From the NCBI GenBank assembly GCA_002435985.1, contig DIXD01000099.1:34314-98313 (forward strand): DNA of 64,000 bases. The letters are read 5' to 3'. The notes beneath the pieces are model-generated. The model had not been told where the DNA came from, did not search any database, and was given only the letters and a program-made list of their open reading frames with translations. This document shows positions 44,081-52,448 of this stretch, piece after piece. The position numbers and the translations under genes are program-made. The first letter of the stretch is position 1, and every line of letters starts with the position of its first letter. This DNA is from Spirochaetaceae bacterium UBA6089. GTDB taxonomy: Bacteria; Spirochaetota; Spirochaetia; Treponematales; Rectinemataceae.

Positions 44081-45844
44081 TTACAGCGAGTACGAAATGC
44101 TGGCAGTCAGCTGAAAATCACGTATTGGCGCATTGGCGCTGACGTTATCCGGATTCTTGATATAGATATAATCCGCCTCGAGATATACATCGAAGTTTCT
44201 CATGATGGTGTATCCGCCTTTTAGCCCGACGATGGTCGTATACGCAACGGCATTGCGGTCGCTCGTATCCAAATCTCCATTGTTGTCCGTAACATGAATC
44301 GTGGTCGGCGTCGAGACGTCGTCTGACGCGTCCGAGACATCGGTCCAGCAGGTCCACTTGTCGAAGGTTCCATGCTCCATAAAGAAGAAATTCGCCGATA
44401 CATACCATTTCCCGAACTGCTTGTAGCCAAGATTGGCGTTGTAGACGATCGCGTCGCCGCCATATTCGTAACCCATGAATTCTTCCGTGTACGAGATGCC
44501 GCCTGCATTTGAGAACATCCGCAGCGCCACGACGTAGTTGAGGCCTGGGTCGCCAAGGGACTGCGAATAGGAGCTTCCATCGCGCAGATACAGGTAGGGG
44601 TCTGTTCTTGCCCACTCGAAGAAACCGAAGAACATACCCTTGCCGAAAGGATAACGTCCCTTGGCACCAGCCATATAGCCGAAGGCGGCAGGGAGGGCTC
44701 CAGACTCGCCAGGCATGGGTTCACCCGGCAGCGCGAACTCGTCGACGACTACCTGCCCATACAGATTGACATAGGGAATCGGCGTAAAGTTGAGCTCAGC
44801 CGACAGGATGGAGTTGGCGTTCCCTCGAATATAGTAATCGTGGAAGATCATGGCAGGATTCAGGATACGCAGGTCGAGCGTGTTATCGGCGGACTGATAC
44901 ATGATCCCCTCCGTGAGGATAAATCCGACCTTGTCCTTGAACATGTTCCACTCGAGACGGTGTGCCATGAACATTTTAATGCCGGACACGAGGGCTGATT
45001 GAGACCTCCCGTTGCCGGTATAATTCCCCGTTGTTTTATCAATAATTGGGTAATAATTGTCCGGATAGGGAAAAAACGAGGTCAGAAAGGTGTACTTAAA
45101 ATTCTTCGTATACGTGGTAATGCGTCCCATATTGTGGTAGAGAATCTGGTCCCCTATGACGAAGTTGCCCGATTCGCCGGGGCCCCAGGAAAGGCGCTCG
45201 CGCCCGAATTCGGCGCTCCAGCCGTCGCCGCCAAAGGCTCCGAATGCCCGATAGGGGACATTGAAATCGAGGTCCGACATCACCGCCGGCGGGACAAGGG
45301 GAATATTCGTCGTCAGGGCATATTGCCCGAATAGCGTCGAAGTGTAGCCGTCTGTGGCATTCCATCCGTTGTAGCAGTTATTCCCAACCGACATAGATGA
45401 ATACCCATAAAAATGCTCGCCCGGCCAAGCTTCAAGGCTTATGTCCAGTAAGGGCTTGCGCTCGGCAAAGCCCACGACCCAATCGGACTCATCCGTAAAA
45501 TCCGTGGTGTTGGTGTGATTATAGGCCTCCATGGCGGCGCTGAGACCGAACTTGAAGGTCGTAGTATCGCGGTTCAATTCAGATGATGCGTACTGATAGG
45601 CGGCCAGAGTGCCGCCCGAGAGCTTGCCCGTGTCGATTTTCTCGAGCATTTCGAGAAGTTCATCCGCGCTCCAAGGCCCCGTCGTCGAGGGAAGCGCAAG
45701 CCCTTGACTTATGTAGAGCGCGGTAATCGCCTGATAGATATCGGAATCGATGGGGTAAATCTTCTGAAGATTCTTTCCAGATTCGGAAAAAACCGAACCA
45801 CAGACAAAAGCAGCAAGCACTAGCACAAGGATGGCCCTTTTCAT
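44081..45844 (-). CDS. Outer-membrane beta-barrel, Wzi-like (copy 2)
   Basis: A 587-residue exported protein with signal peptide MKRAILVLVLAAFVCGSVFS and many aromatic beta strands up to a terminal YSL (C-terminal aromatic strand typical of barrels). GRERLSWGPGESGNFVIGDQ and LSAELNFTPIPYVNLYGQVVVDEFAL align with the neighbouring copy 1. An N-terminal helical region (about residues 30-110) resembles an S-layer or periplasmic domain. The two genes lie 61 nt apart in one direction and are likely ancient duplicates. Confidence 0.62.
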   Translation of the reverse strand: MKRAILVLVLAAFVCGSVFSESGKNLQKIYPIDSDIYQAITALYISQGLALPSTTGPWSADELLEMLEKIDTGKLSGGTLAAYQYASSELNRDTTTFKFGLSAAMEAYNHTNTTDFTDESDWVVGFAERKPLLDISLEAWPGEHFYGYSSMSVGNNCYNGWNATDGYTSTLFGQYALTTNIPLVPPAVMSDLDFNVPYRAFGAFGGDGWSAEFGRERLSWGPGESGNFVIGDQILYHNMGRITTYTKNFKYTFLTSFFPYPDNYYPIIDKTTGNYTGNGRSQSALVSGIKMFMAHRLEWNMFKDKVGFILTEGIMYQSADNTLDLRILNPAMIFHDYYIRGNANSILSAELNFTPIPYVNLYGQVVVDEFALPGEPMPGESGALPAAFGYMAGAKGRYPFGKGMFFGFFEWARTDPYLYLRDGSSYSQSLGDPGLNYVVALRMFSNAGGISYTEEFMGYEYGGDAIVYNANLGYKQFGKWYVSANFFFMEHGTFDKWTCWTDVSDASDDVSTPTTIHVTDNNGDLDTSDRNAVAYTTIVGLKGGYTIMRNFDVYLEADYIYIKNPDNVSANAPIRDFQLTASISYSL

Positions 45845-46033
45845 GCGTACTCTCCCTTGGAGTATTTTAAGAAGTTCTACGTTTTTAACCTTACATCATG
45901 CATAGTGCTATGTGCAAGCAGCGGCTTCCTGGTGCGCCACAAAGGCCGCCTCGTTAAAGAACGATATTTCAAAGGCCTGTTTCGCACCATGGGCCCGCAC
46001 CGGTCTTTTGTAAAGCGCTGCAAAAAGTTTTAT

Positions 46034-46120
46034 TTGACAGAATACAAAAGTCATTCTATACTTTGCGTGTACGTTACCGCAGATGAGGCTGTTTTAACAG
46101 AGGCGCGTGTACGTTACCGC
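46034..46120 (+). promoter_or_regulatory. Ara operon promoter with two identical operators
   Basis: TTGACA (46034-46039), exactly 17 bp, TATACT (46057-46062). The 16-bp sequence GCGTGTACGTTACCGC occurs twice without change, at 46065-46080 (over the predicted start point) and at 46105-46120, 40 bp or about four helical turns apart. Its core GTACGTTAC is a near-dyad as expected for a LacI-family operator. The encoded LacI protein follows at 46140. Confidence 0.75.
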
Positions 46121-46139
46121 TGCTAGGGAGACAAGGAAC

Positions 46140-47234
46140 ATGACCGTCCGCGAAATTGCAGAAAAAGCTGGCGTCTCGATAGGCACCGTGGACCGCGTTT
46201 TACACAACCGCGGCCGAGTTTCTCCCGAGACAAAAGCTTCGATCCTCTCTATCATTGAGCAGTCCGGTTACACGCCCAACCCGATCGCCAGGCATTTAAA
46301 GCTCAATAAAAAGTACCCCTTTGCAGTGATCATGCCAGCACTAGACGAAGACTCTGGCTACTGGCGCATGGCCTACGCCGGAATTCAAAAAGCCCAGAAG
46401 GAACTTGCAGCTTTTGGAGTGAGCATCAGGCGGTTCGAATTCAACCGCTATATGCGGGCTTCTTTTGCGAAGGTCTTGGCTGCTTTCGACCCCTTACAAT
46501 TTGCGGGGCTCCTCATAGCGCCAGTTATCCCCGACGAGACGACTGCGCTGCTGAGCCGCTTACCCACCGATTATCCTGTCGTCTTTTTCGACGCGCAGAT
46601 TCCCTCCTTTAAGCCTCTTACGCGCATCGGACAGAATGCCTACCAAAGCGGACTTCTAGCAGGGCGTCTCTTGGAAGCTTTCTCCAGCCGGTCCGGACCC
46701 TACATCATCGTCAGCACTCACAGTGAAGACTATCATATCCGGCGGCGTATCGAGGGCTTCAACGCATATTTTTCAGACCGACCTTACGAAGTGTATCTAC
46801 GGGAATGCTTCGACATTGAACACATCGACAAACGTAAACACTTTATTCGCCTGCTGCTTCAGGAATTCTCTTCCATCGATGGGGTCTTTGTGACAAATGC
46901 ATCGGTCCACGGAATCGCTGCAGGTCTCAACACGCAGCCAGGCCAGAAGCATATTACGGTGGTCGGCTACGACTTGGTGCCGGAAAACATTAAACAGCTC
47001 GAAGCGAAAACCATCGATTGCATTATTTCTCAGAGGCAGGAACAGCAGGGCTTTCTGGGTATCTATCAGCTGTACCGCTCTGTCGTGCTCGGCCAGCTGG
47101 TCGAGCACGAAATCGAGATGCCCATTGATATCCACCTCAAAGAAAACCTTCCGACAGAACTTCTTGTTGAGCAACAAAAGGCCGAGATACATACATCCAA
47201 ACACAGTGAATCCTGCCCCTGTCAGGGGGCTTGA
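46140..47234 (+). CDS. LacI-family regulator of the arabinose operon
   Basis: A 364-residue LacI/GalR-type repressor. The helix-turn-helix with hinge covers about residues 1-55 (MTVREIAEKAGVSIGTVDRVLHNRG and on). A periplasmic-binding-protein-like sensor domain follows, beginning PFAVIMPALDEDSGYWRMAYAGI. The unusual VDRVLHNRGRV hinge group is seen in regulators sensing sugar ligands. It is the first gene of the operon and is probably auto-repressed through the two operators before it, with an arabinose-related inducer. Start at 46140: AAGGA just upstream and the domain begins here. Confidence 0.9.
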   Translation: MTVREIAEKAGVSIGTVDRVLHNRGRVSPETKASILSIIEQSGYTPNPIARHLKLNKKYPFAVIMPALDEDSGYWRMAYAGIQKAQKELAAFGVSIRRFEFNRYMRASFAKVLAAFDPLQFAGLLIAPVIPDETTALLSRLPTDYPVVFFDAQIPSFKPLTRIGQNAYQSGLLAGRLLEAFSSRSGPYIIVSTHSEDYHIRRRIEGFNAYFSDRPYEVYLRECFDIEHIDKRKHFIRLLLQEFSSIDGVFVTNASVHGIAAGLNTQPGQKHITVVGYDLVPENIKQLEAKTIDCIISQRQEQQGFLGIYQLYRSVVLGQLVEHEIEMPIDIHLKENLPTELLVEQQKAEIHTSKHSESCPCQGA

Positions 47235-47253
47235 GATAATCAAGGAGGTAGGT

Positions 47254-48192
47254 ATGAAAAAACTACTGGTTTTTGTCCTGGCGCTGATGGTGCTTCTGCC
47301 CTTTGGAGCATTTGCCCAGAAAAAACCTGTCTTCGTGATGGTGCCCAAGGGGGTACATCCTTACTATGAGCCCTGTTACGAAGGCTTCAAGGATGCCGCC
47401 GCAAAGTACGGGGTCACTGTCGAAAAGGTTGATCCACAGAAATTCGAGCTGCCGCTTCAAGTGAAGGTCATTGAAGATCTGATCGCCCGCAGGGTGGACG
47501 GGATCGCCATATCTGCAGTCGACGATGCAGGCCTCGTGCCCGTCATTGCGGACGCCATAAAGGCGGGCATCAAGGTCATCACCTTCGATGCTCCAGCCCC
47601 TTCGAGCGCAGCCCTCACCTACATCGGCACAGACAACGAGACTGCTGGCTATGAGGCTGGCAAAAAAATGGCCGAGCTTATGAACAAGAGCGGCGAGATC
47701 ATCATTCTCCAGGGTGGCCTAGGTGCTGCAAACCTCAACCTACGGACAAAAGGCTTTAAGCGCGCAATCAGCGAAGTCGCCCCCAAGATTAAGGTCCTCG
47801 ACGTAGTCGATGTCCAAGGAGACTTTGCCGTTACCACCAACAAAACCGAGGCAATTCTTCAGACCTATCCGAACCTGAAGGCGATCTTCGGAGTCTCTGC
47901 GGAATGTGCCCCTGCGGCCGCCAACGTCCTAAAGCAGCAGAAAAAGGCCGGCAAAATCATTCTTGCAGGTTTCGATGACCTCAAAGATACCCTCGAGGGT
48001 ATAAAAGACGGTTCGGTCGCATTCTGTCTGGTCCAGAAAACTTACAAGATGGGATGGCTCTCCGTCGAAATGCTCCTCGATGCAATGAACGGCAAACCGA
48101 TTCCCAAGGTGATCGATACAGGCGTTCTATTTGTCACCAAGGACAATGTGAACACCTACATGGATGAGATGAAGAAGGAATTCGCCCAATAA
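47254..48192 (+). CDS. Sugar ABC transporter substrate-binding protein
   Basis: A 312-residue periplasmic binding protein of the RbsB/AraF class (pentose-type Peripla_BP_4). The signal peptide is residues 1-21 (MKKLLVFVLALMVLLPFGAFA). The mature start KPVFVMVPKGVHPYYEPCYEGF and GIAISAVDDAGLVPVIADAIKAGI are typical. The start at 47254 has AAGGAGG upstream. The araBAD genes downstream make L-arabinose the likely ligand. Confidence 0.9.
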   Translation: MKKLLVFVLALMVLLPFGAFAQKKPVFVMVPKGVHPYYEPCYEGFKDAAAKYGVTVEKVDPQKFELPLQVKVIEDLIARRVDGIAISAVDDAGLVPVIADAIKAGIKVITFDAPAPSSAALTYIGTDNETAGYEAGKKMAELMNKSGEIIILQGGLGAANLNLRTKGFKRAISEVAPKIKVLDVVDVQGDFAVTTNKTEAILQTYPNLKAIFGVSAECAPAAANVLKQQKKAGKIILAGFDDLKDTLEGIKDGSVAFCLVQKTYKMGWLSVEMLLDAMNGKPIPKVIDTGVLFVTKDNVNTYMDEMKKEFAQ

Positions 48193-48211
48193 TTATCATA
48201 ACAAGCATGAG

Positions 48212-48242
48212 AAGGCAGTGCTGGAATCTGCAGCACTGCCTT
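48212..48242 (+). promoter_or_regulatory. Intercistronic hairpin after the binding-protein gene
   Basis: AAGGCAGTGCTG (48212-48223) pairs perfectly with CAGCACTGCCTT (48231-48242). Only a short T-rich tail follows, so it probably acts as a partial terminator or 3' stabiliser, keeping the binding protein more abundant than the membrane parts. Confidence 0.6.
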
Positions 48243-48259
48243 TATAAATAAAGGAAGGT

Positions 48260-49213
48260 ATGATGGCTCAAGAACAGAAGTCGCTCATCGCGCGATTTTT
48301 TTCCTACCGCGAATCAGCGATATTCCTCGCGCTGATCCTGTTAATGATCTCGGTGACGATATTCGCGCCGAATTTTATAAGTGGTTCAAACCTCTATCTT
48401 GTTTCTAGACAAATCTCTTTCGTCGCAATTGTTGGCTTTGGGGAACTGTTCGTCATTCTGACCGGCGGCATCGACCTGTCGGTCGGATCCATAATGGGTT
48501 TATCCGGTGTAATTTCTGCGCTCGCAATGGCCGGCCAACAGCCGATCTGGTTGAGTGTGCTTTTAGGCCTTTTTACCGGACTTGCGTGTGGGCTTCTCAA
48601 TGGAGTGCTGATCTCATATGTCCGTATCGCGCCCTTCATCGTGACCCTCGGCATGCAGTCATTTGCAAGAGGAGTCATTCTCATTATTACAAAGGGTTGG
48701 CCGGTCACCAACATCCCCAAACCCTTCCTGATCGTGGGCCAGGAAGACTTTCTCGCCCTGCCAATTCCGCTCTGGGTGACGATTTTTCTCGGGGTGATTG
48801 CGCATTTTGTGCTGTCCAAGACAACCTTCGGACGGCGCACCTACGCCATCGGCGGCAACGAGCAGGCGACTTTTCTTTCGGGCATCAATGTAAAAAAGAT
48901 CAAAGTCTTTCTGTACATGATTTCGGGATTTATGGCAGCGGTGGTCGGGATAATCCTTGTTGCGCGATTCAACTCAGCGCAGGCAGATACAGGCACAGGC
49001 TGGGAACTCGACGCAATTGCGGCCGCAGTCATCGGCGGTACCTCGCTGTCGGGCGGAAGTGGAAGCATTCTCGGCGTCATCATCGGCGCCGCCATAATGG
49101 GCGTTATCCGCAACGGTCTGGTGCTCATGCGTGTCTCGGCATACTGGCAGACTGCAGTGATCGGTGTCATCATCGTGCTGGCGGCTGTGCTCGACCGGAT
49201 CAAGAACAAATAA
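48260..49213 (+). CDS. Sugar ABC transporter permease (RbsC/AraH-like)
   Basis: A 317-residue membrane protein of the BPD_transp_2 family with about nine to ten helices. GFGELFVILTGGIDLSVGSIMGLSG and GNEQATFLSGINVKKIKVFLY are the signature stretches of ribose/arabinose permeases. AAGGAAGG precedes a double ATG (48260, 48263). It forms the channel used by the binding protein upstream and the ATPase downstream. Confidence 0.92.
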   Translation: MMAQEQKSLIARFFSYRESAIFLALILLMISVTIFAPNFISGSNLYLVSRQISFVAIVGFGELFVILTGGIDLSVGSIMGLSGVISALAMAGQQPIWLSVLLGLFTGLACGLLNGVLISYVRIAPFIVTLGMQSFARGVILIITKGWPVTNIPKPFLIVGQEDFLALPIPLWVTIFLGVIAHFVLSKTTFGRRTYAIGGNEQATFLSGINVKKIKVFLYMISGFMAAVVGIILVARFNSAQADTGTGWELDAIAAAVIGGTSLSGGSGSILGVIIGAAIMGVIRNGLVLMRVSAYWQTAVIGVIIVLAAVLDRIKNK

Positions 49214-49224
49214 GGAAGAATGCC

Positions 49225-50718
49225 ATGGCTGAACCACTTTTGCAGCTGAAGAAGATATGCAAAAGTTTTCCTGGCGTCAAAGCTCTCGACGAGGTCGATT
49301 TCTCCATTCAGGAGGGCGAGGTCGTCGGACTGCTCGGAGAGAACGGTGCAGGGAAGAGTACGCTCGTAAAAATCATCTCCGGTGTCTATATGCCAGACTC
49401 TGGAGACATGATCTGGTATGGAAACAGATTTAGTTTAAAATCCATTATGGATGCCCAGGAGAAAGGCATCGCGATCATCTTCCAGGAACTCAACAACTGT
49501 CCGAACCTCTCTGCCCTTGAAAATCTATTTCTTGGCCGCGAAATCCGCTCCAAAACAGGAGTCGTCAATTTTCGTGCGATGAAAAAGAAAGCCGAAGAGA
49601 TATTCTCGTATCTCGATGTACAAATACCCCTCACCACTCCTGTCGGCAAGCTCTCGGTGGCCCTTCAGCAGATGGTCGAAATCGGCAAGGCCCTCCTCAC
49701 AAAGGCGAAGCTCATCATCATGGACGAGCCGACAAGCTCCCTCACCGATAAAGAAAGCCGAAAGCTTTTTCAGATCATAAAGGAACTAAAAGCCAAAAAC
49801 ATCTCCGTCATCTTCATCTCACACAAGCTCGAAGAAGTTTTTGATGTGACAGACAGGATTATTGTCCTACGTGACGGCAGACGCGTCGGCGAACTCGAGA
49901 CAAGATCCGCAACAAGAGATTCGTTGGTATCGCTCATGGTGGGTCGGGAAATCCAGTCGTTTTTCTCAAGCCGAAGCAAGACTGCCGGAACGGAGGTCTT
50001 GCTGAAGGTCGAGAACTTCTCCGGTCCGCCCAATGTGAGCGGAGTGAATTTCGAACTGCATCGCGGAGAGATACTGGGCTTTGCAGGGCTCATCGGAGCA
50101 GGGCGAACCGAACTTGCACTCCTCCTGTTCGGAGCAGAGCAAAAAACTTCGGGCAGAATGTTTTTACAAGGAAAAGAGGTACATATACGTTCCCCATGGC
50201 AGGCTATCGAGCACGGCATCGCGTATCTCTCCGAAGACCGAAAGATAAAATCCCTCATCCTCCCGATGACGGTCCAAGAAAATATCACCATGTCGATCCA
50301 CAGTGCTCTTTCTGGCTTTTTTGGCGTTCTAAACAAGAAAAAAGAGCGCGAAATCGCCGATTCTTTCGTCCGACTGCTCGAGATCAAGACGAGCGGGCTC
50401 GACCAAGTGGTGAACAATCTTTCGGGAGGAAACCAACAGAAGGTGGTGATCGCGAAGTGGCTTGCAACAACGCCATCGATTTTGATCTTGGACGAACCTA
50501 CGCGGGGCATCGATGTACATGCGAAAGCGGAGATCCATAAGCTTATCACGGACCTTGCGGACAAAGGCACGAGCATCATCCTCATCTCCTCCGAACTACC
50601 AGAGATTGTTGCGCTGTCGGATCGGGTTCTGGTGATGCACGAGGGAAGGGTGTGTAGGGTTCTGGACAAAGCGGAGATTTCGCAGGAAAACATCATGGGG
50701 GCCGTCTTTTCGGGCTGA
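49225..50718 (+). CDS. Sugar ABC transporter ATPase (AraG/RbsA-like)
   Basis: A 497-residue double-NBD ATPase. The first domain has Walker A GENGAGKST, a signature region LSVALQQMVEIGKAL and Walker B LIIMDEPTSSL. The second has the degenerate GLIGAGRTELALLLFG, the signature LSGGNQQKVVIAKWL and ILILDEPTRGID. This is the usual layout of carbohydrate uptake (CUT2) ATPases. The start at 49225 is set by KKICKSFPGV alignment and AAGGAAG upstream. Confidence 0.92.
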   Translation: MAEPLLQLKKICKSFPGVKALDEVDFSIQEGEVVGLLGENGAGKSTLVKIISGVYMPDSGDMIWYGNRFSLKSIMDAQEKGIAIIFQELNNCPNLSALENLFLGREIRSKTGVVNFRAMKKKAEEIFSYLDVQIPLTTPVGKLSVALQQMVEIGKALLTKAKLIIMDEPTSSLTDKESRKLFQIIKELKAKNISVIFISHKLEEVFDVTDRIIVLRDGRRVGELETRSATRDSLVSLMVGREIQSFFSSRSKTAGTEVLLKVENFSGPPNVSGVNFELHRGEILGFAGLIGAGRTELALLLFGAEQKTSGRMFLQGKEVHIRSPWQAIEHGIAYLSEDRKIKSLILPMTVQENITMSIHSALSGFFGVLNKKKEREIADSFVRLLEIKTSGLDQVVNNLSGGNQQKVVIAKWLATTPSILILDEPTRGIDVHAKAEIHKLITDLADKGTSIILISSELPEIVALSDRVLVMHEGRVCRVLDKAEISQENIMGAVFSG

Positions 50719-50783
50719 ATGCGGATAGAACGAGGGTCTGCACGAGCCTAGACGGAGTTCAGTTCTATCGTTGAGGAGTCACC

Positions 50784-52448
50784 ATGAACAACAGAGAAAA
50801 GATGTATGTCATCGGCATCGATTACGGCACGGACTCGTGTCGCGCCGTAATTACCAACGCACAAAACGGCGAGGAAATTGCAAGCGCCGTGGCGCAGTAT
50901 CCCCGGTGGACCGAAGGGCGCTACTGCGATGCAGCGAACAATCAGTTTCGTCAGCATCCTCAGGACTATATCGATTCGCTGCTCGCCGTGATGGACGAAC
51001 TCGCGACAAAAACGGGAACGGATGTTCTGCCCTTCGTGAGGGGGATGGCCATCGACACGACGGGCTCGACGCCATGTCTGGTGACAGAGGATATAACACC
51101 GCTCGCAATGCTCCCTGCGTTTGCAGAAAATCCAAATGCGATGTTTATACTCTGGAAAGACCATACGGCGACCGAAGAGGCATTTGCGATCAACGATCTT
51201 GCGCACAGTTGGAAGGTCGATTTCACGATGTACGAGGGAGGGGTCTACTCCTCGGAGTGGCTCTGGGCCAAGCTGTTGCATGTCGCCAGGACGGCCCCTG
51301 AGGTGATGGCCGCGGCTGCGTCCGTGATCGAACACTGTGACTGGATGCCTGCCCTGCTCACCGGCGTTCGGTCTGTCGGCGACATAAAGCGGAGCAGGTG
51401 CGCGATGGGGCACAAGGCCATGTGGCATAAAAGTTTCGGCGGCTACCCTTCCGACGAGTTTTTGGCCATGCTGCACCCAGAGCTCGTCAGAATAAAGAAG
51501 ACGCTGGGGTCCGAAACGTGGACGAGCGACACGATCGCCGGGTACCTCACCGCCGAATGGGCCCAGCGGCTGCACCTGAAGTCCGAGATCCCCGTAGCGG
51601 TGGGGGCTTACGATGCCCATATGGGCGCGGTGGGCGGTGGCGTCGAACCAGGGGTGCTCATCAAGGTTATGGGAACATCGACGTGCGACATGATCGTCGG
51701 CCCTCTTTCGGTGGGGAAAGAGCACTTGGTAAAGGGCATCTGCGGGCAGGTCGACGGCTCGATCATTCCGGGGATGCTGGGCTACGAGGCAGGTCAGAGC
51801 GCATTCGGCGATGTCTATGCCTGGTTTAAGAACATCCTCATGTGGCCGATCGAACAGGTCCTGCCTCAAACGTCTGTTCCGGCAAATATCAGAGAAGAAG
51901 CTGAAGGCAGGATCATGCCCGCGCTCGAGAAAGCAGCGAGCACCATAGAGCCGAGCGCTTCGGGGCTTCTCGCCCTCGACTGGCTCAATGGCCGCCGCAC
52001 CCCGGACGCCAACCAAAAACTCAAGGGCGCAATCATAGGGCTCAGCCTCGGAACCACCGCGCCGATGATCTATCGTGCGCTCATAGAGGCTACTGCCTTT
52101 GGAGCCCGCGCCATCGTCGAGCGCTTTGTCGAAGAACATATCAACATACGGAAAATCCGCGCCGTTGGCGGTGTCGCGCGCAAGTCTCCCCTCGTCATGC
52201 AGGTTGTGGCCGATGTGCTCGGAAAGCCTATCGAAATCGTGGCGAGCGATCAGTCGGTGGCGCTGGGGGCAGCGATGTTTGCAGCGGTCGTAGGCGGCTT
52301 CTACGCCTCCGTCCCCGAGGCGCAAGCTGCGATGCAGCCGGCGATCGAGGCCGTGATACTGCCGGATCCGGACCATGTCGAAGTCTACAACCGTCTCTAC
52401 CAGGACTACAAAAAGCTCGGCGCATTCATCGAAAGGGAGTTTACATGA
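50784..52448 (+). CDS. araB: Ribulokinase
   Basis: A 554-residue FGGY kinase of the AraB branch phosphorylating L-ribulose to L-ribulose-5-phosphate. It opens VIGIDYGTDSCRAVI, has YPRWTEGRYCDAANNQFRQHP and GGVYSSEWLWAKLLH as AraB hallmarks, and the catalytic aspartate in GAYDAHMGAVG. The end shows SDQSVALGAAMFAAV. GAGGAG precedes the ATG. It overlaps araA by 4 nt. Confidence 0.95.
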   Translation: MNNREKMYVIGIDYGTDSCRAVITNAQNGEEIASAVAQYPRWTEGRYCDAANNQFRQHPQDYIDSLLAVMDELATKTGTDVLPFVRGMAIDTTGSTPCLVTEDITPLAMLPAFAENPNAMFILWKDHTATEEAFAINDLAHSWKVDFTMYEGGVYSSEWLWAKLLHVARTAPEVMAAAASVIEHCDWMPALLTGVRSVGDIKRSRCAMGHKAMWHKSFGGYPSDEFLAMLHPELVRIKKTLGSETWTSDTIAGYLTAEWAQRLHLKSEIPVAVGAYDAHMGAVGGGVEPGVLIKVMGTSTCDMIVGPLSVGKEHLVKGICGQVDGSIIPGMLGYEAGQSAFGDVYAWFKNILMWPIEQVLPQTSVPANIREEAEGRIMPALEKAASTIEPSASGLLALDWLNGRRTPDANQKLKGAIIGLSLGTTAPMIYRALIEATAFGARAIVERFVEEHINIRKIRAVGGVARKSPLVMQVVADVLGKPIEIVASDQSVALGAAMFAAVVGGFYASVPEAQAAMQPAIEAVILPDPDHVEVYNRLYQDYKKLGAFIEREFT

